Positions 9,401 to 17,375 of a stretch of DNA of 64,000 nucleotides are shown in pieces. The first letter of the stretch is position 1, and each line of letters begins with the position of its first letter. The notes beneath the pieces are model-generated. The model was not told where the DNA came from. It saw only the letters and a program-made list of their open reading frames with translations, and did not search any database. The DNA comes from Chryseobacterium capnotolerans (lineage in GTDB: Bacteria; Bacteroidota; Bacteroidia; Flavobacteriales; Weeksellaceae), in NCBI RefSeq assembly GCF_021278965.1, contig NZ_CP065589.1, positions 1,431,001-1,495,000 on the forward strand, read 5' to 3'. The translations under genes were made by a program, and so were the position numbers.

Positions 9401-9687
9401 AATCTAAAAAAAATGAGCTGCCATTAGCTTTGGTTGAAAATGAAAGCCATATTTATTATAACAAAGGAGCACTTAATATGTACGAACTACAGAAACATAT
9501 TGGAGAGGAAAATATCAATAGGGCTTTACATAATTATTTCCAAGAATGGCATTCTTTTAATAATCCCAGAAAGCAGGACCGATATTCGACAACTTTAGAC
9601 TTAATACCATATTTTCGAGAAGTAACTCCGGATTCTTTGCAATATAAAATAACGGATTTATTTGAACGGGTAAATAATCCTAAATAA
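6412..9687 (+). CDS. ABC-2 permease fused to M1-family peptidase domain
   Basis: 1091 residues. About twelve hydrophobic segments occupy residues 15-590 in two ABC-2-like halves separated by a Lys-rich linker near 265. The rest is an extracytoplasmic M1 (gluzincin) domain with zinc motif HEVAHQWWG at 936-944. The third zinc ligand is Glu960, 19 residues after the second His, where classical M1 enzymes have 18 (a spacing I recall for this fusion subfamily). It likely cleaves peptides at the outer face of the inner membrane, coupled to the ATPase encoded just upstream. Regulation by the divergent LytT is inferred. Confidence 0.9.
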   Translation: MLYEFFIFEFKYRLKRPETYVFFLLLLLFSAVGVEFIFQGIDLGLMKKNSPLVIAKTMGAIAGLSMVFVSMIMGVPVLRDFQYDITSFIYVNPVSKKSYLLGRFLGSFTVLLFIFSGVFWGMVIGEFLPWNDPDEFLPFQFINYLQSFLWVVLPNVFFGASMFFVTGALSKNLMVVYTQGVVIFVLFMITKGITNETLQALLDPFSLTTLTKVSKEWTVTERNSLLVPMSGIMLFNRLLWIGSGILILAVGYIRFKLIVINEKTFNKKKKQKVKMQPAASPAVMPSVTPVYHIRAKFQQLFLNSWFHSLSILKLISFWAIIICCFLIIIVNSVSLGTSHGVDSYPVTYLIVEELREMSIYFFMIILVFYSGEMMWKERDVKLDQIFNATPFSGFVNVSSRFLGLLLIYAIFMISLIIAGILFQTFNGYYRYELDVYFFGFFLEIFPFLVLYTSAALFFQALTGNKFVGMLTTIVFAIINVAIGIFGLEHVLVNFSGNSLEAYSDMNGYGHFLAGYLWAKIYWVLFGMMFLIFASILMVKGVKMGLRKRWVNGVTQIGKPLATFGIICLVFFVGTGGYIFYNTNVLNEFWTKNEQNNFRAGYEKSLKQFEYIPQPKIIDINLKIDLFPSQRAYEIAGYYLVTNTSPIPIQEIHVQKLIASNVELTDVTFDRKVTTNNTYKKYQYTIYELSRSLAPGDTLKMNFKQTLKPKGFENKNSDFEVIYNGTFFDNAVLPGFGYRNKYELQDEDGRKELGLIPRLQKNKRDDVKELTNARNGSDSDGATLEIILSTEAPQTALTSGDLVAKWSKHGRNYFHYKTNQPIINFYPVVSANYEMMKNTYALFGNAPNGFVDLEIYYHKGHEYNLHRMMESMKMSLDYYSTHFSPYPYKQLRIVEFPRYRTFAQSFPGIIPFSEAIGFMMNIKDEKDVDMAFYITAHEVAHQWWGLQLEAANVQGQKMILETLAQYSAMMVFKKKYPDKKVQQFLKLQRDAYREGLLKSKKNELPLALVENESHIYYNKGALNMYELQKHIGEENINRALHNYFQEWHSFNNPRKQDRYSTTLDLIPYFREVTPDSLQYKITDLFERVNNPK

Positions 9688-9753
9688 AACAGTCTTCCAG
9701 GCTGTCGGAATATTTAAAAATTAAAGTGTTATATAGGATAAATACATTTTTAC

Positions 9754-10157
9754 TTATTGCCCATTTCTTTTTTGCTTAATTTTATATTCAATAACAATAA
9801 GAAATATAATTACAGCAATTTCTATTGAAAAATAAAGGATTCCTAAAAGCTTTAATTCCGAATGTTGGTATATCATCAGGGCTAAAGTAAGAAGACAATA
9901 AAGGTCTTTAACGATGGCAATGGATAATAGGATTCTCCAATGAACTGTTTTTAACGTCAGATAAAAGACTGAAGAATAGAGAAAAATCAATAAAGCAGTT
10001 AGAGATAAACAATTAATAGTGATTTTTGACACCCCGAATTGAATACTAAAAATTGACGAATCAATAATAGCAATAAAAATGTTATGAATGCCCCTGGTGC
10101 ATCTGCAATCAGAAGTTGTTTCGGATGTTGTGAAAATCGTTTTATAATAGTATTCAT
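9754..10157 (-). CDS. Small membrane protein of unknown function (frameshifted at a T run)
   Basis: The true start is the ATG at 10157, giving MNTIIKRFSQHPKQLL; the C-terminal two thirds lie in another frame. Adding one T to the five T's (plus-strand A's 10048-10052) joins them into a 134-residue protein with three to four hydrophobic helices and a basic C-terminus (KIKQKRNGQ). No enzymatic motif is visible. It lies 56 bases downstream of the CPBP-protease gene on the same strand, a probable operon. Confidence 0.65.
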
Positions 10158-10213
10158 GGTGATATAATATTAAAAGAGGATAATGAATATACACATGTTT
10201 CCTTGGGGAAACT

Positions 10214-10951
10214 CTATTTTACAAGAATATCCAATCCTACTAATAGAGAATTAGTGGCCATGTGAAAGAATAAAGGATACTGGAACCCAAAATTTATACG
10301 CATATAGCCCATGATTAATCCGCTAAAGAGCTGTGGTAAAGTAAGAAAAGGAAGGAGTAATATATTAACTAAGTTTAACTCGAAATTAAAGATATGAAGC
10401 CACGCAAAAACAATAGCAGATATATAGTAAATGAAGGTGAATTTCTGAATCCAGACTTTACGTAAATATGCTGAAAATTGTTTATTACTCAATAAGATGA
10501 AAGCGAGAATACCAGTACATAAGCCAATACATATTCTATACATAAAAGTGTCATCAAAAGAAGAAAGGCGACTATCAAAAATAAATTTTGTAGACACATA
10601 ATAACCGACACAAATGCATGTGGAGATCAGATAAATGGGTTTAAATTTCAAAGATAGACGAAATAATATTTCTTCGAGACAAGGTAAGACCAGTCCTCCA
10701 ATGATTAAATATAAAAAAGGAGTAAAGCGCTCAGATAATGATTGATCAGTGAGGTTTTTAGGTTCATAGAAAAGACCTATGAGCCCTGCTATAAGTATAG
10801 AAAAGCAGAATTTCAAAACCAAAAGAACAATGGAAGCAAGAATCTTTTGTTGTGCTTGAATTGTTTCAGTGGTATATCCTTTTGGAGAAAGAATAAATAA
10901 AATAAAATCTTGAACAGATTGCTTGATGAAATTCAATGTAGATAATAACAT
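10214..10951 (-). CDS. CPBP-family intramembrane metalloprotease (Abi/CAAX-type)
   Basis: 245 residues and about six membrane helices. The CPBP signature motifs are present: EEILFR (motif 1, Glu-Glu plus Arg), a helix with FAWLHIFNF (motif 2 with His) and FFHMATN (motif 3). In this family the conserved Glu and His residues form the active centre. Roles range from prenyl-protein processing to bacteriocin immunity; nothing nearby decides between them. It is transcribed ahead of the small membrane protein at 9754. Confidence 0.82.
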   Translation of the reverse strand: MLLSTLNFIKQSVQDFILFILSPKGYTTETIQAQQKILASIVLLVLKFCFSILIAGLIGLFYEPKNLTDQSLSERFTPFLYLIIGGLVLPCLEEILFRLSLKFKPIYLISTCICVGYYVSTKFIFDSRLSSFDDTFMYRICIGLCTGILAFILLSNKQFSAYLRKVWIQKFTFIYYISAIVFAWLHIFNFELNLVNILLLPFLTLPQLFSGLIMGYMRINFGFQYPLFFHMATNSLLVGLDILVK

Positions 10952-11149
10952 GATGATCTTTGGATATTAGTTTTGTGAAATTGTTATTTATATGTTGTTT
11001 ATTTGAAGCATTTGTTACAAATGATTAAATAACCATGCGAAGTTGATTATTTTTATTTTGTGAAATTGAATAATTGATTCTATTATAGGATAGAGTAGGT
11101 TGAAGATCCATAAAAGTTTGATATAGTGGCTCTTGTGTGCATAAAAAGA

Positions 11150-11174
11150 GAGGCAACTATCAAATAGTTGTCTC
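11150..11174 (-). terminator. Hairpin, probable minus-strand terminator relic
   Basis: GAGGCAACTAT (11150-11160) pairs with ATAGTTGTCTC (11164-11174) with one G-T pair and a 3-base loop. Minus-strand reading then enters a T-rich tract (plus-strand A's 11143-11147). It abuts repeat copy A. The remaining 615-bp gap between 10951 and 11566 shows only A+T-rich sequence, this hairpin, the repeat and the promoter of the next operon. Confidence 0.45.
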
Positions 11175-11179
11175 CTTAA

Positions 11180-11247
11180 GTGACCAAGACTAGCGTATCT
11201 TCAAACACTTTTATAGATGATTTAGTAAGGTTAAGTCAGATTAAAGT
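11180..11247 (-). repeat. Dispersed ~65-bp repeat, copy A
   Basis: Shares an identical 31-base core (11192-11222) with 14925-14955, with weaker similarity on both sides, in the same orientation and again directly next to a hairpin. On the minus strand the core is open and reads SSIKVFEDTLV in both copies, so it may descend from a coding segment. Confidence 0.6.
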
Positions 11248-11525
11248 AAAATTAAATCGTATTTTTTATTATGTAAATTTTAGCTTTAATGTAGCCTCAG
11301 CAAATAATATTAATATGATTTTTGCTTTCTAGGAATCATTTGAATTTAGTTAAAGAGTGATTTTGAAATACTAAATATAAAATTTTAAATAAATTCACTA
11401 TAGAGTTGATAATAAATGGATTTTGTTGCTTTTAACCATTATTCTTTCATATAATGTAAGCGATTCAAATTTATTTCGGAATCAATAAATTTTCTTGAAA
11501 CGGTTAAATAGTATTTAGAAAATTA

Positions 11526-11533
11526 TATATTTG
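11526..11533 (+). promoter_or_regulatory. Promoter -7 element (TATATTTG) of the thioesterase-PanB operon
   Basis: Exact TAnnTTTG match, 32 bases before ATG 11566. A 14-bp inverted repeat begins at the next base, so it would cover the transcription start. Confidence 0.6.
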
Positions 11534-11547
11534 CATAACTGGTTATG
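11534..11547. promoter_or_regulatory. Inverted repeat at the transcription start, candidate MarR operator
   Basis: CATAAC-TG-GTTATG: perfect 6-bp arms around a 2-base centre, immediately after the TATATTTG box. Size, symmetry and position fit an operator for the MarR-type protein encoded four genes downstream. The link is inference from position. Confidence 0.5.
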
Positions 11548-11565
11548 TAATCAATTATACGAATA

Positions 11566-12012
11566 ATGAAAATGACTGATAAAAAAGAACTCAATAGCGA
11601 AAAAATACAATTCATTAGCAATGGAATTCGTAAACAAAATCTGATGAAAATGTACAATGCCACTGCAGGTAAAATTGCTGAAGGGTATGTTGAAGTGGAA
11701 ATTCCTAGACAAGAGGCACTCATAAGAGGCGCAGGTTTTTTTTACGGTGGTGTTGTGGCAGCAGCAGTTGATACCGCTGCCTATTTTTCTGCAACAACCT
11801 TATACGAGTCAGATGCTTATTTTGTAACAGTAGAATTAAAGGTTAACTACTTAAATCCTGCATATGGAGAAATTCTGCATACTATTGGTGAAGTCATAAA
11901 AAGTGGTAAAACATTGGTGATTTGCAAATGTGAATGTTATGTAATCAATAATGGTGAAAAATCTCATGTGGCGACATCATTAGTAACCTTAATGAAAATC
12001 AAACAGAAATAA
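11566..12012 (+). CDS. PaaI-type hotdog thioesterase (first of two in the operon)
   Basis: 148 residues with the hotdog-fold signature FFYGGVVAAAVDTAA, in which the Asp is the usual catalytic carboxylate, and the later strand VTVELKVNYLNPA typical of PaaI/YiiD thioesterases that hydrolyse acyl-CoAs. The start may be the ATG at 11566 or the one two codons later. It opens an operon of five genes and ends 2 bases before the DinB gene. It resembles the last gene of the operon (14336), suggesting duplication and divergence. Confidence 0.85.
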   Translation: MKMTDKKELNSEKIQFISNGIRKQNLMKMYNATAGKIAEGYVEVEIPRQEALIRGAGFFYGGVVAAAVDTAAYFSATTLYESDAYFVTVELKVNYLNPAYGEILHTIGEVIKSGKTLVICKCECYVINNGEKSHVATSLVTLMKIKQK

Positions 12013-12014
12013 AT

Positions 12015-12518
12015 ATGGAAATAACTTCAGTAAAAGGATTCCTTGATTACTATGAGAAAGTGAGAGAAAGAACTAATCGCCTTCTAAGTGTAGTTCAACC
12101 GGAACATCTTGAATTCACTTATAAATCTGGTAAATATACGGTTGCGGATCAGATCAGACATATTGCGACTATCGAAAGGTATATGTATGGAGAGACCATT
12201 TCTGGAAGAAAGAGTGCCTATCCTGGCTGTGGAAAAGACCTGGCAGATGGCTATGATACTATTATTAAATATTTTAATGAGTTACACCACCAGACGATCG
12301 AGATCATTAGTCAGTTTTCAAATGAGGATCTAAACAAAAAGTGTTTAACACCTGCCAACGTTCAGATTACAATATGGAAGTGGTTACGAGCTATGGTAGA
12401 ACACGAAATTCATCATAGAGGAGAATTGTATATCTATCTCAATTTGCTTGGTGTTGAAACGCCGCCGCTCTATGGTTTTTCAGCAGAGAAGGTGCAGGAA
12501 ATAAGTATTACACTATAG
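12015..12518 (+). CDS. DinB-family protein
   Basis: 167 residues forming a four-helix bundle. Metal-ligand histidines are seen in DQIRHIATIERYMYG (first helix) and EHEIHHRGELYIYL (last helices), the pattern of DinB/YfiT-like metalloproteins, many of which are thiol-dependent transferases. The substrate is unknown. It lies 2 bases after the thioesterase and 21 before the panB start, so co-translation with the operon is likely. Confidence 0.85.
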   Translation: MEITSVKGFLDYYEKVRERTNRLLSVVQPEHLEFTYKSGKYTVADQIRHIATIERYMYGETISGRKSAYPGCGKDLADGYDTIIKYFNELHHQTIEIISQFSNEDLNKKCLTPANVQITIWKWLRAMVEHEIHHRGELYIYLNLLGVETPPLYGFSAEKVQEISITL

Positions 12519-12539
12519 ATTATTTATTAAAAGAAAAAA

Positions 12540-13357
12540 ATGTCAGTTCATAAACAAGTTAAAAAAAAATAACAACGCTTCAATTGAAAAAGATGAAGCA
12601 GAATGGAGAAAAGATAAGTGTTTTGACTGCGTATGATTATACGATGGCAAAAATAATTGATGAAGCAGAAATTGATGCGATTATTGTTGGAGATTCTGCG
12701 TCCAACACAATGATAGGAAATGAGACCACGCTTCCCATTTCACTAGATCAAATGATCAACTATGCAACCTCGGTTGTCAATGGTGCAAAAAGGGCATTAA
12801 TCATCGTAGATATGCCATTTGGAACAGTATCAGGAGATCCTCTAAAATCCTTACAAGCTGCAATTCGAATGATGAGAGAGAGTGGAGCAGATGCTATTAA
12901 AATTGAAGGCGGTTCTGAAATTAAAGAGGACATTAAGAAAATTATTGATGCAGGAATTCCGGTAATGGTTCATCTAGGGTTGATGCCTCAATCTATCAAT
13001 AAATATGGAACTTACGGAGTACGAGGAAAAGATAAAGAAGAAGCGGATAAACTTCTTGAAGATTGTCTTCTAATGGAGCAACTAGGAGCTTTCGGCTTAC
13101 TACTTGAAAAAATTCCGGCGACATTAGGCGAAGAAATATCAAATAAAGTTTCAATTCCAACAATTGGAATAGGGGCTGGTTCAGGAACTGACGGACAAGT
13201 ATTGGTTATACAGGATGTAATGGGAATGAATAAAGATTTCTCTCCGAAGTTTTTACGTCGTTATGCAGATTTACATAGTGTAATGACGGAAGCGACAAAA
13301 AACTTTATTAATGATGTTAAAAACAAAAATTTTCCCAATGAACAGGAATCTTACTAA
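12540..13357 (+). CDS. panB: 3-methyl-2-oxobutanoate hydroxymethyltransferase (PanB), frameshifted at an A9 run
   Basis: PanB makes ketopantoate from 2-oxoisovalerate and methylene-THF in pantothenate/CoA synthesis. Recognisable parts are VGDSASNTMIG, DMPFG, IKIEGG, VMVHLGLMPQS, the catalytic Glu in LLLEKIP, and IGIGAGSGTDGQ. The true start is ATG 12540 (MSVHKQVKK, as in Bacteroidota PanB); the frame then breaks in nine A's at 12561-12569, and one more A restores a 272-residue protein. Several usually conserved residues differ (VDMPFGTV, PVMVHLG for PVMGHLG), so this may be a divergent paralogue. It lies between DinB and MarR-GNAT genes, far from panC. Confidence 0.8.
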
Positions 13358-13371
13358 AAAACGAAGAACAT

Positions 13372-14343
13372 ATGGATTATTTTAATAGAACGGGAAAAAT
13401 GGCATTGGGAAGTAGATTAAGATTACTTACTTCTCAAGTTACCGACGATGCTTCCAAAATTTATGAGTTGTACAATGTTGATTTTTTTCCAAAATGGTTT
13501 CCGGTACTTTTCATTTTATTTGATGAAGGTGAAAAAACGATAACGGAAATAGCTGAAAAAATAGGGCACTCACAACCTTCTGTTACAAAGATTGTAAAAG
13601 AGATGTGTTCTAATGGGTTGATAGATAGTAATTTAAAATCATCTGATAAACGTAGAAATATAATAAATCTTACGGCCAAAGGTAAAAAAGTTGCTGAGAC
13701 GATGGTTACTATTCAATGTAATGATATTGAAAAAGCAATTGACGGAATTATTTCCGAGGCCAATCACAATTTGTGGGAAGCGATTGCTGAATGGGAATTC
13801 TTACTGGAACAAAAATCACTTTTCAAAAGAGTGCAGGAACAAAAAAAAATGAGAGAGAGTTTGGAGGTTAAAATTGTTGAATATTTACCTAAATATCATT
13901 CAGTGTTTAAGGCACTAAATGAAGAGTGGATTTCTTCATATTTTAAAATGGAAGAAGCGGATTACAAAGCTTTGGATAATCCGAAAGAATATATTATTGA
14001 TAAAGGGGGACGAATTTTTGTAGCATTGTATCATGATGAACCGTTAGGAGTATGCGCGCTTATTAAAATGGACGACGGAGTATATGATTTTGAAATGGCT
14101 AAAATGGCTGTTTCTCCAAAAGCTCAGGGGAAAAGTATTGGTTGGCTTTTGGGTCAAAAAGTGATCACAGCTGCAAAGGAACTTGGTGCAAAAAGAATTT
14201 ACCTTGAGAGCAATACTGTTTTAAAGCCAGCAATAAATCTTTATTATAAGATGGGGTTTGAGAAAATCACAGGGAAGTCTACACCATATGAACGTTGTAA
14301 TATTCAGATGGAACTTAACCTAAATACCATACCAAATGTATAA
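13372..14343 (+). CDS. MarR-GNAT fusion regulator
   Basis: 323 residues. Residues 1-150 are a MarR winged helix: recognition region GHSQPSVTKIVKEMCSNGL and wing SSDKRRNIINLTAKG. Residues 155-310 are a GNAT acetyltransferase: strand FVALYHDEPLGVC, acetyl-CoA loop AQGKSIGWLLG, and YYKMGFEKI. Such fusions are known in several phyla; whether acetylation adjusts the regulator or a metabolite is open. It starts 14 bases after panB and overlaps the next thioesterase by 8 bases. It is the obvious candidate to bind the palindrome at 11534-11547. Confidence 0.88.
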   Translation: MDYFNRTGKMALGSRLRLLTSQVTDDASKIYELYNVDFFPKWFPVLFILFDEGEKTITEIAEKIGHSQPSVTKIVKEMCSNGLIDSNLKSSDKRRNIINLTAKGKKVAETMVTIQCNDIEKAIDGIISEANHNLWEAIAEWEFLLEQKSLFKRVQEQKKMRESLEVKIVEYLPKYHSVFKALNEEWISSYFKMEEADYKALDNPKEYIIDKGGRIFVALYHDEPLGVCALIKMDDGVYDFEMAKMAVSPKAQGKSIGWLLGQKVITAAKELGAKRIYLESNTVLKPAINLYYKMGFEKITGKSTPYERCNIQMELNLNTIPNV

Positions 14344-14743
14344 TAGAATTAAAGAAAGCTTTGATAAGCAGGGCTTAATGAAAACTTTTAATGCACAATT
14401 GATTTCAGTTGAAAAGGGTGCTGTTAAAATAAGCTGTCATTTTTTTGAGGGGCTGACACAGCAACATGGTTTTTTTCATGCGGGAGTAGCTACAAGCATT
14501 GTAGATAGCGCTTGCGGTTACGCTGCATTAACTATGATGGAAGATAATTCAGAAGTTTTAACGGTTGAGTTCAAAGTTAATTTCATGAAACCTGCCAATA
14601 CGGATAAACTTGTTGCTATTGGAAAGGTTCTGCAACATGGAAAAACCTTAACCGTATGTGAAGGATATGTATATGACAGCAGTGAAATGAAATTAATTTC
14701 GAAAATGACAGCTACTATGATAAGAATTAAAAAAATGGATTAA
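14336..14743 (+). CDS. PaaI-type hotdog thioesterase (second of two)
   Basis: 135 residues. The hotdog signature QHGFFHAGVATSIVDSACG is canonical for PaaI thioesterases, with His-Gly in the loop and catalytic Asp, followed by VEFKVNFMKPA. It probably hydrolyses an acyl-CoA. It starts inside the last codons of the MarR-GNAT gene (8-base overlap), so it is translationally coupled to it. A hairpin 20 bases downstream may end the operon. Confidence 0.87.
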   Translation: MYNRIKESFDKQGLMKTFNAQLISVEKGAVKISCHFFEGLTQQHGFFHAGVATSIVDSACGYAALTMMEDNSEVLTVEFKVNFMKPANTDKLVAIGKVLQHGKTLTVCEGYVYDSSEMKLISKMTATMIRIKKMD

Positions 14744-14762
14744 TCCTTTAAATATTTGTAAG

Positions 14763-14802
14763 CTATCGAAAAGTGATTTGGAAATTAATGTTTTTTCGAT
14801 AG
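14763..14802 (+). terminator. Hairpin after the thioesterase-PanB operon
   Basis: CTATCGAAAA (14763-14772) pairs with TTTTCGATAG (14793-14802), a 10-bp stem with a 20-base loop. It follows the last operon gene by about 20 bases. The long loop and lack of a clean T tract make it a weak terminator. Confidence 0.4.
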
Positions 14803-14874
14803 TAATAGTTTCTTTATGTGTTTGGTTTATTAGAATTCGTATTATGAAGAGGTGCGGAAGTAAGTAAAATAAAA

Positions 14875-14900
14875 GGCGCCAACTGTTTCTGGTTGGCGCC
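14875..14900 (-). terminator. GC-rich hairpin, minus-strand terminator relic
   Basis: GGCGCCAAC (14875-14883) pairs with GTTGGCGCC (14892-14900); the minus strand continues into TTTTATTTTA. Loop and flank (CTGTTTCT, then ATTGGG and GTGACC) closely match the tRNA-Arg terminator region at 21711-21756, but no tRNA is present here. Confidence 0.6.
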
Positions 14901-14912
14901 ATTGGGCTGTTT

Positions 14913-14975
14913 GTGACCATGACGAGCGTATCTTCAAACACTTTTATAGATGATTGGGTTCGGTTGAGCAAAATT
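14913..14975 (-). repeat. Dispersed ~65-bp repeat, copy B
   Basis: Same orientation as copy A at 11180, with an identical 31-base core at 14925-14955 and patchy similarity to about 14975. It lies between the hairpin and the IS3 relic. The two copies bracket the whole five-gene operon. Confidence 0.6.
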
Positions 14976-15002
14976 AAACAAGAATTACAAACACCATTTC
15001 TA

Positions 15003-15089
15003 TCACAAAATTTCTTTTGTTGATTTTCCAGATTCATATTCTTTGAGAATATTGATAATCTGATGTTCTGAAAACTTGCTCTTTTTCAT
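15003..15089 (-). pseudogene. IS3-family transposase OrfA, N-terminal relic
   Basis: From ATG 15089 the minus strand reads MKKSKFSEHQIINILKEY then ESGKSTKEI before a stop. This is the start of IS3-group OrfA, the first helices of its HTH (compare MKKSxFTExQI in family members). Only about 27 residues remain; the rest of OrfA, OrfB and terminal repeats are missing. It is evidence of past insertion beside repeat copy B. Confidence 0.6.
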
Positions 15090-15313
15090 AAGGTTTAACA
15101 AACTAAATTTAATAATTTTAATTCGTCTGAAAAACAGGGAAGTTTACCCTATTATATCATCCTTTATACTTTGAAATCTGGTTTTTAAATATTAGTTTTG
15201 GTCAGCTAATATTTAAAAAAAACATAGCTTAAACAATAAGAAGATAATGGTAATAAAACTATTTTCTATAATTTATGTGGAGTATGCAAATAACATATAA
15301 GGTTAAATATAAA

Positions 15314-16861
15314 ATGATAAGGGTTTTATTAATTTTGGGTACTCTTTTCCTTTTTATACAAGTCTCTTCTCAAACTAAAATTAATGTAAATAAGAGAAAA
15401 TTATTCTATCAACAATACTATGATAAATCATATAGTCCGGATAAGCTGTTGGCAAGAGCAAAAAATATGCTTAAATACGCACAGAATGACTATGAAAAGG
15501 CTCTTGCTTACTCTAATTTGGGTGATTGCTTGTATGGACAAGGAAATTATTTGGAATCTGTAAAAATTTTGCAAAAAGCAGATTCTCTTATAAAGAAAAC
15601 CGACTCTACCCAAAATCGAATAACGATATTATATTCACTTATAAATTCATACCGAAGAGCAGGACTAATAGTAGAATCAGAGGAAACGTGGGAATTGGTA
15701 AAAGAGCTTGATAAGGAATCAAGCCCATTTATTAAGACTGCAAATTTATTATATGTTCAGGCAAAAATTTTTGATATTGATAACAATTTTTGTAAAGCAG
15801 CAGATAGCAGAAAAAAATACATTCAGCATATCAGAAAAATACCAAACACAGAGTATAAGAATATTTTTGATTTTGGAATGCTGGTGCAATTGTGTTATGA
15901 ACAAATTAGATGTGGTAGAATTGATGAAGCTAAAGAAACTTTAGAAAAAAACTGAAATTGCTCTCAAAAGAATTAAAGATAAATCTCCTATAAACTTATA
16001 TGAGTTTTATTTATTGGATAAAGCACTTATTAATGTCAAAGATAATAATTTGTCCGAGGCGAGAAAAAACTTCGACTTGGCTTATTCTCAGCCAAATTTA
16101 GATAGAATTGTTATCAAAGAAATTCTAGTGAATAGATTGCAAGCTAATATAGATACACCCACAGAGCAATTAAAATTTTCGAAAATCATTTCTGATATTA
16201 CCAATTCTCAAATTACAGTTACAAAAAATTTAACAATAAAAGAAACCACTAAAGATAAAAACAGTATAAAAGAAAAGAAAGAAGACATTAAGCTAAATCT
16301 TATCATTTTTATTTTTATTATCATCGTATTGATCATTTGTGCTATTTTTATTTTTAGAGCAAGGAATAAAAAATAAAATTAAGATATCAAAAAATCATTA
16401 AGGAGCTTGAAAATCCGCTTTCAGAGCCTACTATTTTTTCAGAATCCCAAGCAACTGAAAGTGATCCCTCAAAGGAAAAAATCTTAATAAGCGAGGAGAC
16501 AGAAAGAGAAATTCTAAAAAAACTGGACGCTTTTGAAAAGAAAAGACTTTATACAACTAAAGGAATTTCTGCTGCACAAATGTCTGTAATGCTCAAAACA
16601 AATACGAAATATCTTAATTACATTATAAAAAAATATAGGAATTCGGATTTTTACAACTACATCAATACTCAACGGATCAATTATATTGTGAAAGAACTTC
16701 ACGATAATCCTCATTTACTACAATATAAGATTTCTGTATTAGCTGATATGTGTGGCTACAATTCTCATAGCCAATTTGGGAGTATTTTTAAATCAATTAA
16801 GAATATTTCTCCCAGCCAGTATATTAGTTTTTTAACTGAAGAACAGAAAAATAAATCTTAA
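15314..16861 (+). CDS. TPR-transmembrane-AraC-type regulator (two frameshifts)
   Basis: 515 residues once two indels are repaired: one A too many at 15945-15951 and one too few at 16368-16373. Order: signal/first membrane segment (MIRVLLILGTLFLFIQ), TPR repeats about 45-330 (ALAYSNLGDCLYGQGNYLESV), a membrane helix near 350 (LIIFIFIIIVLIICAIF), then a cytoplasmic AraC-type double HTH ending in YNSHSQFGSIFKSIKNISPSQYI. Such one-component membrane regulators are common in flavobacteria and are thought to sense outside the membrane and bind DNA inside. The upstream ATG at 15275 is less likely than 15314. Target genes are unknown. Confidence 0.78.
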
Positions 16862-17375
16862 GTTCAGTAGAAAATCTTTTCTAATCAAAATATCTATACC
16901 ATCATTTTCAGTTTTGCTGATTAAGTGATGTTTTTGTCATGTTATTTTTTTATCTCTTTTTAATTACAAATTTTAAATTGATGCTGAATTATGAGCATAC
17001 TCATGATTCTAGTTGTTCCAAAATTCTAAATTTTTAATGATACTTTAAAAAAGCTATTATACAATTAAGATATATTGATTATCAATGTTTTAATATTGGG
17101 TTGAGCTATCTTGATTCCTGCTGTTTTATAGTGTTTTTGTTTTCATTCTCTAATATCAATACTAGTTTTGCCTCGTAAAATTTTAGAAGAAACGAACATT
17201 TTGTATTGTATAACATCTCTATATCCCAATTAGGAATAGGATCGAATATCTACTCGAAAAACAAGGACGTTCCAATGAGAAAAAGGATTAAACATATCTT
17301 TCGCATGTCTTAGTAATACCATTTTAAAAACACTAATTAATATATATAGAAACCAAAAAAATACAACTCTAGGGA
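16862..17375. other. 514-bp intergenic region
   Basis: A+T-rich with no convincing ORF. The one promoter-like site is TAGTTTTG at 17163-17170, with TTTG at 17136-17139 upstream, about 205 bases before ATG 17376. If used, the secreted-protein operon would have a long leader. No hairpin or repeat of note was found. Confidence 0.4.

Noticed and set aside
11192..11222. The 31-base repeat core as a decayed tRNA
   Set aside because: A 5-bp T-arm-like stem can be drawn, but no acceptor or anticodon stem can be completed in either copy.
11523..11723. Minus-strand ORF over the first thioesterase start
   Set aside because: It covers the operon promoter and the opposite strand of a real gene; no family features.
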